A stretch of DNA of 33,601 nucleotides from a virus: positions 1 through 33,601 of the IMG/VR virus record IMGVR_UViG_3300011258_001069; one strand, given 5' to 3'. Position 1 is the first letter of the stretch; each line of letters opens with the position of its first letter. Below, in pieces: positions 20,701 through 28,143 of the stretch. The notes beneath the pieces were generated by a model. The model searched no databases and was not told where the DNA came from. It was given only the letters and a program-made list of their open reading frames with translations. The translations under genes were made by a program, and so were the position numbers.

Positions 20701-21462
20701 TTTGAGTTGAATGCTTAACGGTTCCTCGCGCACCTGCGACGGGAATGTCCGGGTGGTCGACCCGCCAGAACCGTCGCGGGTGACAACAATGAAATCGCTA
20801 AAGCCCGACGTCGGCGTTGTGCCAACCTTGATGTCGGACATATCGACCGGGCCTTCGCCACAGGTCAGCAGCATGCGCAAATACTGATCAGACGCGCTGC
20901 CTATGATCTCAGTGTAAGGCTGCGCGGCAAGCGGCGGGTGATAGTTCACCAGGCGGCCGTAAATGACTGGGATCGAACCGTAGGGGCGGGCCTGGTTCTG
21001 CGTGCCTTGAATGGATCGTTTCGCTTCTGGCGCCGGGCCGTCTGGCAGCCTGACCGGGCCGCGGTGGGTCGGCGCCAACGCCTGCGCACCCAGTGACGCG
21101 CCGACGGTGATCGCTGCCTTGAGCGCGAACGTTGCAATTTTGCTGAGCCCTAACGCTGGCACAAAGGCAGCTGCAGCCAACCCAGCGATCTGGACAAACA
21201 GCGATCCGAAACCATCGCCAGGCACGACACGCACAGCGACCTGGGTGCCGGCCTTGGCGCGAATGATCGGCCACAACGCCTTGGGAACGGCGCGATCATT
21301 AATAACGACGTGGGCGCGCTGCAGCGCACGCGGGTCGATTTCAGTGCGCTTGATGATCTCGACAAGTGTGTCGTCAATCGTGCGGCCAGCGTCCAGATCA
21401 AACGTCACCCGGTCCAGCCGCAACGCATGCGGCAATGCAACCACTTGGACGCTACCCGACAT
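17734..21462 (-). CDS. J: Tail-tip host-specificity protein (lambda J-like)
   Basis: 1242 residues. The N-terminal 130 carry an L-A-A-A-A-F-V-P-A-L-G-L-type hydrophobic helix pair, followed by the A-K-R-S-I-Q-G-T-Q-N-Q-A-R-P-Y-G-S-I-P-V-I-Y-G block of phage tail-tip proteins. A long beta-rich body follows with fibronectin-like segments (about 820-1010). Near the C-terminus, F-W-G-S-D-G-x-x-F-W units recur in two clusters (about 1032-1053 and 1096-1114). It should form the central tip and contact the receptor. It overlaps the NlpC/P60 gene by 11 bases, following the lambda L-K-I-J logic. Confidence 0.9.
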   Translation of the reverse strand: MSGSVQVVALPHALRLDRVTFDLDAGRTIDDTLVEIIKRTEIDPRALQRAHVVINDRAVPKALWPIIRAKAGTQVAVRVVPGDGFGSLFVQIAGLAAAAFVPALGLSKIATFALKAAITVGASLGAQALAPTHRGPVRLPDGPAPEAKRSIQGTQNQARPYGSIPVIYGRLVNYHPPLAAQPYTEIIGSASDQYLRMLLTCGEGPVDMSDIKVGTTPTSGFSDFIVVTRDGSGGSTTRTFPSQVREEPLSIQLKKAGGYSQRRTQPSTDEIFVDITFPNGLQRISASNAKHAMGVQFQMQYRKVGNTTWLAAPVEKSSGAVVIDGGGLFTIRGQLKSAVRSDLRVVFPTRDQYDVRLKRVTVDDQSDIGDGATYITTEDSWWTSIRSFTNEDPINRTGVSIIALRAKASDELNGVIQTLNLTVERRLPVWNGSTWSTQKTRNPAWAFVDVATGSANARAISTDRVDLDTMLEWANYCDAEGLTFDAAIEDAVPVRDLLQEIAATGNAILTYSNHKYSVVVDKPRTTIAQHFSPRNSWGFTGVRYFGDFPHALKVRFPNEATLHQFDEIIVYDDGYTEANATKFEVVDLPFTTKATTAWKVGRWKIAAAKLRAELFSIETDVEHVRCEVGDLVRFTHDVPLIGLGSARVTAVNTSGSDTVSVSVDAPMPMESGKSYSARFRLSSGASLLLPITTVDGEQSTLTFETPIASSEAAPAVGDLLAAFGESGSESIECLIRSIEPRPDLSAAITMIPYAPGVYTAADGEIPPHDPVITLPPELSRVTPAKPSLLSVVSDEGAGYVSNNGAVFPQIELAFSVNPNAGAVPVTALQVQWRLVAQFVDGTLLTDLPFEQVTLEPGAQSYTITPVETGQIYDIRLRAVGPAGATSSWVTHTETVIGLVEPPPDIDHIFRQGDFISWSYPDPSSDFAGFRVRANYGSNTNWQQARDLHSGNLSESRFDISSLDGTQTILVVAVDVAGNVSENPAIVTINLGDPLTSNLILTQSEDPSFAGTITNASVISNELNADVDGDPMFWGENSSLFWGSDGDTFWPTVTYKAATYTATYDPVANHIGATIKLALTVAGDFSVDYREVDSPTFWGSDGSTFWGSDGDLFWAASTVSEWNTWPGLLGPLNSDDTTFEFRITTAASNVRGVISNFDVLVDVPDIIEAIEDFAVADTDTVRLPITKTYRVIKSVNYTVQNAGGPRVVDQLDKNATSGPSIEVLNATTGARVAETIDATVIGY

Positions 21463-21853
21463 ATCGGAAATACCCCACGATCCGGTTACACCACTGCACG
21501 CTGCGGGTGCTTTCGATCGCAGATTCGCCTTCGCGCGTAATGTTCAGCATCCTCACGCTGTCGACCATTACGGCGATGTGCGATGCCTGGCCATTAATGC
21601 GTATAAGCACGAGATCGAGCGACTGCGGCCGGCTGACTTCTTTCCAGTCGCTGCGGTTCTCATCGATGATCCGCGCAAGCTCGGCGCGCTCTCGCCGGCA
21701 AATGTCGCCGTATTCGTTATATTCTGGGATCTGGATACCCGCTGCGCGATACACAAGCACCGCCAAGCCCCAGCAATCAACACCGTTAAGATCGCGACCA
21801 CGATCCACGAACGGGATCCCGACGTGGTCGCTGAACACCGCGGCGTTATTCAT
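21452..21853 (-). CDS. NlpC/P60-family tail assembly peptidase (lambda K-like)
   Basis: 133 residues from an ATG at 21853 inside the end of the DUF1833 gene. The NlpC/P60 core is present: D-C-W-G-L with C27 as nucleophile and S-H-I-A-V-M-V with H92 as base. Such proteins lie just before the tail tip and may open peptidoglycan during DNA entry or process the tip. The lambda K N-terminal JAB-type domain is missing, so only the C-terminal half is present, as in many smaller phages. Confidence 0.8.
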   Translation of the reverse strand: MNNAAVFSDHVGIPFVDRGRDLNGVDCWGLAVLVYRAAGIQIPEYNEYGDICRRERAELARIIDENRSDWKEVSRPQSLDLVLIRINGQASHIAVMVDSVRMLNITREGESAIESTRSVQWCNRIVGYFRYVG

Positions 21854-22334
21854 CGACACCAGCAAACAATGCAGGGAAGCCTTGCGGGGTAAAGCGGGCA
21901 GCAGGGAACGGTTCGGTTAGGAAATCTTCCTCAAACCCGATCGAGGCTTCGATCGTTTGCGCGTCGTAATCGGCTGACTTTAATTTGAAATCAAGCGGGC
22001 CGATCTCGACGGTGTCGGGAGCATCGTGGGATATGAGCTCAAGCGATATTGTGGGCGGCGTGGTGATGGTGCGGATCTCGTCCATCAGTTCGCGGCTGAC
22101 GTTCCCGATCACCAGGCGCACCGATGGCACCTCGTTTTCGATTGACGGCGGCAGGCTGATCGAGAACGGGAAAGCGGTGTAAGTGTTGGAGCGCGACACA
22201 ATGTCGGCACGGTCGTCGGTGAGGCGAATCGGGGTGGTTAGGTCGGCGTGCGTGATGGTCAGAAGGTGCAGGAATACTTTGTCGGTTGTTTCGGCGTGAA
22301 TGGCTTCCAGCCAGGCCGTAGACAGATCCCTCAC
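21846..22334 (-). CDS. DUF1833-family distal tail protein (lambda L-like position)
   Basis: 162 residues from a GTG at 22334. Pattern of the DUF1833 family: W-L-E-A-I-H-A-E, F-L-H-L-L-T-I-T-H, R-L-T-D-D, F-P-F-S-I-S-L-P, then a final F-P-A-L-F. These proteins lie between the tape-measure/minor tail genes and NlpC/P60 and are thought to build the distal tail adaptor. Starts and stops overlap both neighbours. Confidence 0.75.
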   Translation of the reverse strand: MRDLSTAWLEAIHAETTDKVFLHLLTITHADLTTPIRLTDDRADIVSRSNTYTAFPFSISLPPSIENEVPSVRLVIGNVSRELMDEIRTITTPPTISLELISHDAPDTVEIGPLDFKLKSADYDAQTIEASIGFEEDFLTEPFPAARFTPQGFPALFAGVDE

Positions 22335-22681
22335 TCAAGGCGCTCCAGTCTAAGGGCAGCCTTCCACTTACCCCCGCCCAGCGCTGTAAATTGCGGCGGC
22401 GCGTCAAACGTGTACTCCGCGACCGTACCGTCGTCGAAGTCGATCCAATCAAATGGCAGTGTTCCAGCGGTCAGCGTCGTTTTGTAGAACGTTTTTAGGG
22501 AGGCCCGTTGCGCAGAATTCAAAAACAAAGTCACTGAATACGCGACCAGATCGACGCTGAAACGGCGTCGACGCTTGGGTCGGCCTGCATCGACGCTTGA
22601 TTTGATGACGTTGCCCCCGCTGGCTTCGCTATACCCCTCGCGCAGCGGTGTTTGCGGCAGTTCCGTCGGCCAGACTGCCAT
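22331..22681 (-). CDS. Minor distal tail protein (lambda M-like position)
   Basis: 116 residues. W-P-x-x-L-P-Q at the start and R-x-R-x-R-R-F-S-V-D-L then F-L-N-S-A-Q-R-A-S-L-K-T-F-Y are typical of the small tail protein that follows the tape measure in many siphophages. It probably joins tape measure and tip. Its ATG overlaps the tape-measure stop by one base. Confidence 0.65.
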   Translation of the reverse strand: MAVWPTELPQTPLREGYSEASGGNVIKSSVDAGRPKRRRRFSVDLVAYSVTLFLNSAQRASLKTFYKTTLTAGTLPFDWIDFDDGTVAEYTFDAPPQFTALGGGKWKAALRLERLE

Positions 22682-24846
22682 TACCGACCAACCATTGCCG
22701 GACGCATGCCGGCGTTAACCAAGCGGCCAGAGTTGCGCAAGCTTCCTAAAGACGATTCGACCATGACATCGATGACACGCCGGCCGTTTTCGGTTCGTTC
22801 GTTCGCTGTCGCCTCGGTGTTTGGGGCGCTGTTGTTGACGTTGACCACAACGCCGCCACCGCTGCCGCCAGGCTCAATGCCCGTGCCTACTGCCACGACT
22901 TCTCCGCGCTTGGCAGTAAATGCGACTGGGTGCTCGGATCCAGAACCACCAACCTTGTACAACCCGCCCTTGGCATTGCCAAAGAGATTTAAGCCGCTGA
23001 ACGCGTCCGATAGAAAGTCGCCCAACGGCTCGGTGATAACTTTTCGCGCTAAAATCCTGACGATGTCTTGCCCGATCCCCTTGAGCACATCGGAAAATTT
23101 ATTTCCGTTCACAATTGCGTTCTCGAACGCGGATGAAAACGTGAGCCCGAGATCCTTGGCAACGTCGTTAGCGCCGCGAGCGTCCTCCTGCAACTGCTTG
23201 AGTCGTTCCTGGGCCTTGCCTACTGCACGCTCTAATGTTTCATCATCAAGGCCGAGCGTAGATAGGCGCTGCACTTCTTTCGCATATTGCTCAAGTGGTG
23301 TGCGCGTAGCGTCGATGACATTCTGGACATCGGCGATGCGTTTTTGTTGTTCTTCCGCGATCTCGTCGCCGCCATCGATGATTGACTGCACCATCGCTTC
23401 CTCGGCTTCCTCGCGACGTTTAACTGCGTCGATTTCTTCTGATAGGGCGATGATCCGCTGGCGTGTTGCTGCATCAGCGCCTGACAAACCGCCCTGCTCC
23501 AAATCGAACCGGGCTTTAGCCGCCGCTGATGTGTCATTTAGCAGCGCAAGCTGGCGTTCCAGTCCCTCGATGTATCGTTTTTCCGCTTTCTCGCGTTTTT
23601 CGCGGGCTTTGTCCGTGCCGACCAGATCCGGGATGTCAAAAGACTGTGCGGGCGCTGAGGCGCTAGTTTTCTTAAGATCCGCCTGGCGTTTTTTCTCTAA
23701 CTCTTTAGCGAACGCGCGAGCCTCCTCGAGTCGCCGCAGTTCGCCCTGCAGTTGACCGATCTGCTCACGGATCTCATTAAGAGAATCTAACCCCGTTGTT
23801 GCGACGCGTAACGGTAGGGGTTTGGATAACGCAGCCTTAAGTGACTCGATGTCAGATTCGACATCCGTGATCTGATCATCAAAACGATCGATTGTGTTCG
23901 CTGATCCGTTAAAAAATTCTGCCCAGAATTCGCCAGCACTTGATGTCGCGCTTGATAAAGTTGCAATTGAGTCAGTGGCTGTCGTGATGGCGCTAACAAC
24001 GCCGGTCGCGAAATTCTGCAGCCCCTGCCTAATAGCAGGATCGTTTAATGTTGCCCTGAATTGATCAATGCCGTCGATCAACTGCTTCGTATCGATTTCC
24101 GACAGCGCTAGCTGAACGTCATTGCGCAAGCGGGTAAACGCATCCGAGATCTTGACCGGCAGCTGGGTAAATTCTCGATCGATCGTTTCAGATTGAGACA
24201 GCAGAGCAGCAATGACCGCATCAGCGGTAAGCGCGCCTTCTTTACCGAGCTCCCGAAGTTTCCCGATATTGACGCCAAGCCCCTGCGCAACAGCCTGGGC
24301 CAGGCGTGGCAAGTTCTCCAGAATTGACCGAAGTTCGTCACCTTGCAAGCGGCCAGAGGCTAAGCCCTGAGCGAATTGGATGGCACCAGCGGCCGCCTCC
24401 TGGCTTGTCGCCCCGGATATCTGAATGGCTTTATTGGTCGCGATGGTGACCGCTTCCAGTGTTGCCTGCTCAAGATTCAACTCACGCGCAGAACGTGCAA
24501 CGCGAGCGTATAGATTCGCGGTCGCCCCAAACTCTGATCGCGTATCTTGAGCAATACGAAACACCGCAGCGGTGGTATTTTCCAGCTCCGCTTGCGACTT
24601 AGTGACCAGACGCAGCTGGCCTTCGTATCGCTTAAAATCGTCCGTCGCCTGAACAATACCGCGAGCGATGGCGGCGAACGACAACCCTGCCCCAATCTGA
24701 CCAAGCGAGCGTCGCGCCGCTTGTGCAGATCTCTGCATCTTCTTAACGTCACGGGAAACAACCTTAGACGCCCGCCCCATGTCTTTGCGCAAGCGAGCGA
24801 CATCCGCCCCGAGCTCAAGAACAACGGATCCGAGAGTGCCGGCCAT
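22681..24846 (-). CDS. Tail tape measure protein
   Basis: 721 residues. The N-terminal 250 match the tape-measure domain: coiled coil, then F-K-R-Y-E-G-Q-L-R-L-V-T-K-S, F-G-A-T-A-N-L-Y-A-R, G-A-I-Q-F-A-Q-G-L-A-S-G-R-L-Q-G-D-E-L-R-S-I-L-E-N-L-P-R-L. A long helical middle (250-560) and a lambda H-like end (F-S-S-A-F-E-N-A-I...L-S-D-A-F-S-G) follow. At about 0.15 nm per residue it implies a tail near 110 nm. It scaffolds tail-tube length and is ejected with DNA. Confidence 0.93.
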   Translation of the reverse strand: MAGTLGSVVLELGADVARLRKDMGRASKVVSRDVKKMQRSAQAARRSLGQIGAGLSFAAIARGIVQATDDFKRYEGQLRLVTKSQAELENTTAAVFRIAQDTRSEFGATANLYARVARSARELNLEQATLEAVTIATNKAIQISGATSQEAAAGAIQFAQGLASGRLQGDELRSILENLPRLAQAVAQGLGVNIGKLRELGKEGALTADAVIAALLSQSETIDREFTQLPVKISDAFTRLRNDVQLALSEIDTKQLIDGIDQFRATLNDPAIRQGLQNFATGVVSAITTATDSIATLSSATSSAGEFWAEFFNGSANTIDRFDDQITDVESDIESLKAALSKPLPLRVATTGLDSLNEIREQIGQLQGELRRLEEARAFAKELEKKRQADLKKTSASAPAQSFDIPDLVGTDKAREKREKAEKRYIEGLERQLALLNDTSAAAKARFDLEQGGLSGADAATRQRIIALSEEIDAVKRREEAEEAMVQSIIDGGDEIAEEQQKRIADVQNVIDATRTPLEQYAKEVQRLSTLGLDDETLERAVGKAQERLKQLQEDARGANDVAKDLGLTFSSAFENAIVNGNKFSDVLKGIGQDIVRILARKVITEPLGDFLSDAFSGLNLFGNAKGGLYKVGGSGSEHPVAFTAKRGEVVAVGTGIEPGGSGGGVVVNVNNSAPNTEATANERTENGRRVIDVMVESSLGSLRNSGRLVNAGMRPAMVGR

Positions 24847-24848
24847 AA

Positions 24849-25055
24849 CTACCCCGCGTTAAAAAACTGCTTTATTGATTCAGTGTCGCTCGGGCCTTGT
24901 TGGACCGAATCACCAGGTGCTGCCGTATCGATCGCCGTTGCGGCGCTCGTTTCATAGAAGTCTGCAGCGTGTTCGTTAAACTCCCTCGCGTCCATCGTCG
25001 CGGCGAGTTCTTTTACCGTGCGGCCCATCTGACGCGCCAAAGCGCGCACGAACAT
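24849..25055 (-). CDS. T part of the tail assembly chaperone (frameshift extension)
   Basis: 68 codons from an ATG at 25055; R-A-L-A-R-Q-M-G-R-T-V-K-E-L and M-D-A-R-E-F-N-E-H-A-A-D-F-Y match the T region of lambda-type GT proteins. It probably is not made alone but as the C-terminal extension of G after a -1 shift at 25076-25082. The -1 frame from that site runs with no stop into this one. G and GT hold the tape measure while the tube polymerises. Confidence 0.8.
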   Translation of the reverse strand: MFVRALARQMGRTVKELAATMDAREFNEHAADFYETSAATAIDTAAPGDSVQQGPSDTESIKQFFNAG

Positions 25056-25372
25056 TAAGTCGGGTCGCTCTCGTCGTTTTTTTCCAGATCCTCACCATCG
25101 ATCCCAATCATGCGTCGACACACTGCGTAAAGGCGAAAGATTTCCTCTCTGTACAAGCCCCCGTACCGATCCCATTCGTCAGCAGTCCCGACTGGATTAC
25201 CATTGGTATCGAATACGGTTGCGGCCAAAGCATCGCGAATAAATGAGCTGGTATCGTCTGAGGACGCGTTGCCTTGCAGTGTCATGTAGGCCGAAAGGGT
25301 CAAGCCACGGACGACCACTTCGCCCAGTTTTTCGACCTCGATCGTTTCCTCTGGAAGTTCGATATCGATCAT
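25055..25372 (-). CDS. Tail assembly chaperone (G-like)
   Basis: 105 residues. Beta-rich N-terminus (G-E-V-V-V-R-G-L-T-L-S-A-Y-M-T-L) and helical end (E-E-I-F-R-L-Y-A-V-C-R-R-M-I). Position between major tail and tape measure and the slippery heptamer near its end identify it as the G equivalent. About ten codons before the stop, a share of ribosomes should shift into the T frame to make the GT fusion (24849-25372). Confidence 0.8.
   Translation of the reverse strand: MIDIELPEETIEVEKLGEVVVRGLTLSAYMTLQGNASSDDTSSFIRDALAATVFDTNGNPVGTADEWDRYGGLYREEIFRLYAVCRRMIGIDGEDLEKNDESDPT
25076..25082 (-). other. Programmed -1 frameshift site (A AAA AAC)
   Basis: In the zero frame of G the codons read gaA AAA AAC, a textbook X-XXY-YYZ slippery heptamer. 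A -1 shift there opens the frame C-GAC... read as R-R-E-R-P-D-L, which passes straight into the T frame. This is the usual mechanism in siphophages. Confidence 0.88.
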
Positions 25373-26010
25373 GACGCGTAAACAGTCAGATCACCGGTTG
25401 ACGTGATGGTGATCGAGGTTTTGACGACGTCCTGAGCAGATCCAGTGGGGATTAATGCGGCGCTTACGTAGCCGTTAAACACCAAAATCTGGCCAGTCGT
25501 GAACGTGAACTGAAACGCACGCTGCGCAATCGCATCGCTGGCTGCCTTTAGCGCTATCAAACCGGCATCGGCGACGTCCCAAATCGACTCGAACGACAAA
25601 ACAAAGGGCGATGTCACAACCGGTGCCTGGCGTCGCACAAGATCGTGGATCGTCGTGATGTCAGCAAACTCTGGGTCTCCGCCCTGCGCAGAAATATCCA
25701 CCATCGTAGCCAGCGTGGTGCCAAACGTAATTTCTTGGGCCGTGCCGCTGGAAAATGTACCGAAAAGCGTCGTGTCGATGCCCTCCAATTCAAAATCGCC
25801 AGCGTTAACGTTGGCAAGGCGCGTGACTCGACCCTCAAGCTGATGCATACCCTGAACGCTCAGCAGCGCATAGGCGCCGTTCGCCATTCCGTGGCTTGCA
25901 GACGAAGCAACGCCCGGATTGGCTTTGGTGATCGCCGTGATTGTGTCGGCCACAGCCAGTGCGCTTTGCATGGCAACGGCGACGCCTGACCAGTAGTTAA
26001 TATTTCCCAT
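25369..26010 (-). CDS. Major tail protein
   Basis: 213 residues. Beta-rich with the usual elements of tail-tube proteins: T-A-I-T-K-A-N-P-G-V-A-S-S-A-S-H-G, then F-E-L-E-G-I-D-T-T, G-G-D-P-E-F-A-D-I-T-T-I-H-D, and a C-terminal strand pair (V-V-K-T-S-I-T-I-T-S-T-G-D). It precedes the chaperones and tape measure, as the tube subunit does. ATG at 26010; stop overlaps the G start by four bases. Confidence 0.85.
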   Translation of the reverse strand: MGNINYWSGVAVAMQSALAVADTITAITKANPGVASSASHGMANGAYALLSVQGMHQLEGRVTRLANVNAGDFELEGIDTTLFGTFSSGTAQEITFGTTLATMVDISAQGGDPEFADITTIHDLVRRQAPVVTSPFVLSFESIWDVADAGLIALKAASDAIAQRAFQFTFTTGQILVFNGYVSAALIPTGSAQDVVKTSITITSTGDLTVYAS

Positions 26011-26046
26011 GTGTTTTTCCTTTAGCTTTGCGCCGCGGTTGCGGGT

Positions 26047-26400
26047 TTAACAATGGTGCTCGACGGTTAATTCGATCACGCGGGTGTCGGTGTCGGGAAC
26101 CATTCCCGAAGCTCGACCGGTTGGTACAAAATTCGCTGCTTCCAGTGCCGCCTCACACGCATCTGCGATGGATTCCGCGGTCACCTTAACTTCGCCGAGC
26201 ACCTGCAACAGGAGCACGCTGCGCTCGCCTAATGTTGTGCCGTGTATCGACCTGATCTTGTCGGTGCCGGTCCGCTGATAGACGACGGCAGGCAGTGCAA
26301 CTTCCTGCGGAAGCGCATCCGGATAAATCTTGTCGTTGATCAAGGCGCCTACTGCCGCGGAATCACGCAGCGCCGCGAATAACTCTGTTTCAGCGCTCAT
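26047..26400 (-). CDS. DUF3168 tail completion protein
   Basis: 117 residues. I-Y-P-D-A-L-P-Q-E-V-A-L-P-A-V-V-Y-Q-R, then S-I-H-G and V-L-G-E-V-K-V-T-A-E-S-I-A-D-A match the DUF3168 family (HK97 gp10-neighbour, tail terminator). It probably caps the tail tube and joins it to the head. Start overlaps the gp10-like stop. Confidence 0.75.
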   Translation of the reverse strand: MSAETELFAALRDSAAVGALINDKIYPDALPQEVALPAVVYQRTGTDKIRSIHGTTLGERSVLLLQVLGEVKVTAESIADACEAALEAANFVPTGRASGMVPDTDTRVIELTVEHHC

Positions 26401-26969
26401 GCAGTTACCTTGAGCCTTTTAAGGCTTCGAACTAATGATTTTCGTTCTGCTTCAATGATCCTGGGAACGTTGTTCTCAAGCGCAGGAGTTAGGAATGGGC
26501 GGCCGGGGATCCACTTTCCCCGCAGCCTACGGATTGCGCGGCCGGCGCGGCCCCTGGCTTTACGACGCCCTACTGCGGTGTAACCGAGCTCTTGAAACCG
26601 CCAGTAAAAGGGATCTTCTCGGTTACGTTCTCGCTTGGTTAGTTTTCGGTAGCGGGATTTGCCGTTCTTGCCAATCACGCGGGTCTCCCCCAAAACCGCC
26701 TCTACGATGCCCCGCTTAACAAGTTTTCCATGCACGACGCCAATAACGCGGCGCGCTGCTAACCGTGTTTTGTATTTGCCTTTTCTTGACGCGATATTTC
26801 TTTTTGTGGCCCCTGTTTTCGATGGGGCGCGCGCCTGCGCCGCCTTAATGACCACTCTGGCGCCTGCCACCAGGGCGGTGTTAAGCGTGCGCCGCTGGAT
26901 TTTGTCTGGAAGTGTTTTTAGGTTTCGATCGAGTTCTCGAAGCCCTTTAACGGGTACTTTGTCGGTCAA
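26397..26969 (-). CDS. HK97 gp10-like head-tail/tail completion protein
   Basis: 190 residues from a TTG at 26969 that overlaps the previous stop (TTGA). V-K-G-L-R-E-L-D-R-N-L-K-T-L-P at the start, then A-R-V-V-I-K-A-A-Q-A-R-A-P-S-K-T-G and a basic body, as in the HK97 gp10-like family (minor tail or neck protein). The middle is unusually rich in Lys and Arg (the R-K-G-K-Y-K-T-R-L-A-A-R-R stretch), longer than the 130-160 residues I recall as usual. Confidence 0.75.
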   Translation of the reverse strand: MTDKVPVKGLRELDRNLKTLPDKIQRRTLNTALVAGARVVIKAAQARAPSKTGATKRNIASRKGKYKTRLAARRVIGVVHGKLVKRGIVEAVLGETRVIGKNGKSRYRKLTKRERNREDPFYWRFQELGYTAVGRRKARGRAGRAIRRLRGKWIPGRPFLTPALENNVPRIIEAERKSLVRSLKRLKVTA

Positions 26970-27292
26970 TCCCGCAGCCCTTCTGACAACATCAACTTAA
27001 GCCACCGCCCGCGCAGATCAACGTCGTCAACAAACGTAATGTTGTACACCTTGGCGCGGTGTACCAGGCGCATTTTTGTCGTTATACCTTCCATGTAACG
27101 CAGCTCAGCGATAGAGGTAACCTCTGACTGCACCTGTTCGGCTGCAAATAATTCCCGGCCGCGCAGATTGCGGATCCGCATCGGGACATCAGCAGCGAAT
27201 ACAGACCAGGTCTCGACCGCCTCACCGATGTTGTTCTGGGTTTCGGCTACCTGCTCGAATGTACCCCGCTGCCGCAGCTTGCCGGACTCCAT
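26966..27292 (-). CDS. Phage head closure / head-tail joining protein
   Basis: 108 residues from the ATG at 27292, which overlaps the upstream stop (TGATG); a TTG at 27295 is one codon earlier. G-K-L-R-Q-R-G-T-F-E, then W-S-V-F-A-A-D-V-P-M-R-I-R-N-L-R-G-R-E, and Y-N-I-T-F-V-D-D-V-D-x-R-G match the phage head-tail joining family (SPP1 gp16-like). It plugs the portal channel after packaging. Confidence 0.8.
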   Translation of the reverse strand: MESGKLRQRGTFEQVAETQNNIGEAVETWSVFAADVPMRIRNLRGRELFAAEQVQSEVTSIAELRYMEGITTKMRLVHRAKVYNITFVDDVDLRGRWLKLMLSEGLRD

Positions 27293-27855
27293 CAATACAC
27301 CCGATAAGGCGCGACCAATGATCGGTAACTCATTGGGGTTTCTTCGAGTCGCAATTCAGTGACCGGGCTGCCGTGCTCGTAAAAATGGTCTACCAGCATG
27401 GTGACCGCGTGACGCAACGGCCGCGGCACTGCCGACGCATTGGTGTAGCCGGCCTCGTAAGTGACAGTGACCGCGGCGAACGTCTTGTCGGTTACGGGGT
27501 ACGATTTACCCTCTGCCGGCATGATCCGCGGCGGTGTTGATGCCAGATCCACCACGTAGTTAGACGTCGCCCAGGTTTGAGTGACGCCAGAGCCATCAAT
27601 GTACTCAATGCTGGTTAAGGTGCGCACCGGTGAGCGCTTAAGTTCTAGAACCCAGGGCGGGAAACAGTCGTGCTTTTGCACGATCGTCTGAGGCATTAAC
27701 GCACGCCCCAGTATGTTCTCGGTGTGCGTTCGGGCGGATATGATCAAGCCTTCGATCTTCTGATCGTCAGCCATATGCGGCAGCCCCAGCCAGCCGCGTG
27801 CCTCGTCGACAGTAACCGGCTCAATGCTTGGGCCAGACGTGACCGTGATAGACAT
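27292..27855 (-). CDS. Head-tail connector (gp6-like, phiE125 gp8 family)
   Basis: 187 residues. E-P-V-T-V-D-E-A-R-G-W-L, I-S-A-R-T-H-T-E-N-I-L-G-R-A-L, V-T-Y-E-A-G-Y and P-R-P-L-R-H-A-V-T-M-L-V-D-H-F-Y-E-H match the gp6-like connector family. It forms the adaptor ring under the portal. ATG at 27855. Confidence 0.8.
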   Translation of the reverse strand: MSITVTSGPSIEPVTVDEARGWLGLPHMADDQKIEGLIISARTHTENILGRALMPQTIVQKHDCFPPWVLELKRSPVRTLTSIEYIDGSGVTQTWATSNYVVDLASTPPRIMPAEGKSYPVTDKTFAAVTVTYEAGYTNASAVPRPLRHAVTMLVDHFYEHGSPVTELRLEETPMSYRSLVAPYRVY

Positions 27856-27860
27856 TTAGA

Positions 27861-28085
27861 TTAATCCGCCGCCTTGCTGGTCTTTGTCTTTTTATTGCTT
27901 TTCGTGCCTGACGGTGCCGGTGGGGCGGGCGCTTCCTCTACCTCAACTACCTCAACACCTTGGCCGCCCTCAACAACGCTGGCACCAAACTCGGCCGGCA
28001 CGTCGTATTCCTCGTCCTCGGCAAAACTGCGCGACGTGAACCCATCCGGGCAGCCGTCGAAGTTCTCTGTTGCTTTGATCTTCAT
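27861..28085 (-). CDS. Small acidic late protein
   Basis: 74 residues: a folded N-terminal half (K-A-T-E-N-F-D-G-C-P-D-G, Y-D-V-P-A-E-F-G) and a disordered tail rich in Val, Glu, Pro and Lys. Similar small proteins lie between capsid and connector genes in other siphophages; role unknown. The start codon lies only two bases from the T-run of the terminator at 28087-28116, leaving no room for a clear ribosome site. Confidence 0.6.
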   Translation of the reverse strand: MKIKATENFDGCPDGFTSRSFAEDEEYDVPAEFGASVVEGGQGVEVVEVEEAPAPPAPSGTKSNKKTKTSKAAD

Positions 28086-28086
28086 T

Positions 28087-28116
28087 CAAAAAACCGGGCG
28101 AGTTACCCCGCCCGGT
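28087..28116 (-). terminator. Strong rho-independent terminator after the capsid block
   Basis: On the minus strand ACCGGGCG (28116-28109) and CGCCCGGT (28100-28093) form an eight-base GC-rich stem with loop GGGTAACT, followed by six T. It lies directly after the decoration-like gene and would cut much of the capsid transcript, lowering expression of connector and tail genes. Confidence 0.85.
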
Positions 28117-28143
28117 CCTGGTTGTTGGCCGATGTGCTACCGA

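Noticed and set aside
21011-23755. Long plus-strand frames opposite the J, NlpC/P60 and tape-measure genes
   Set aside because: Antisense shadows in GC-rich DNA; Ser/Arg-rich translations without domain features.
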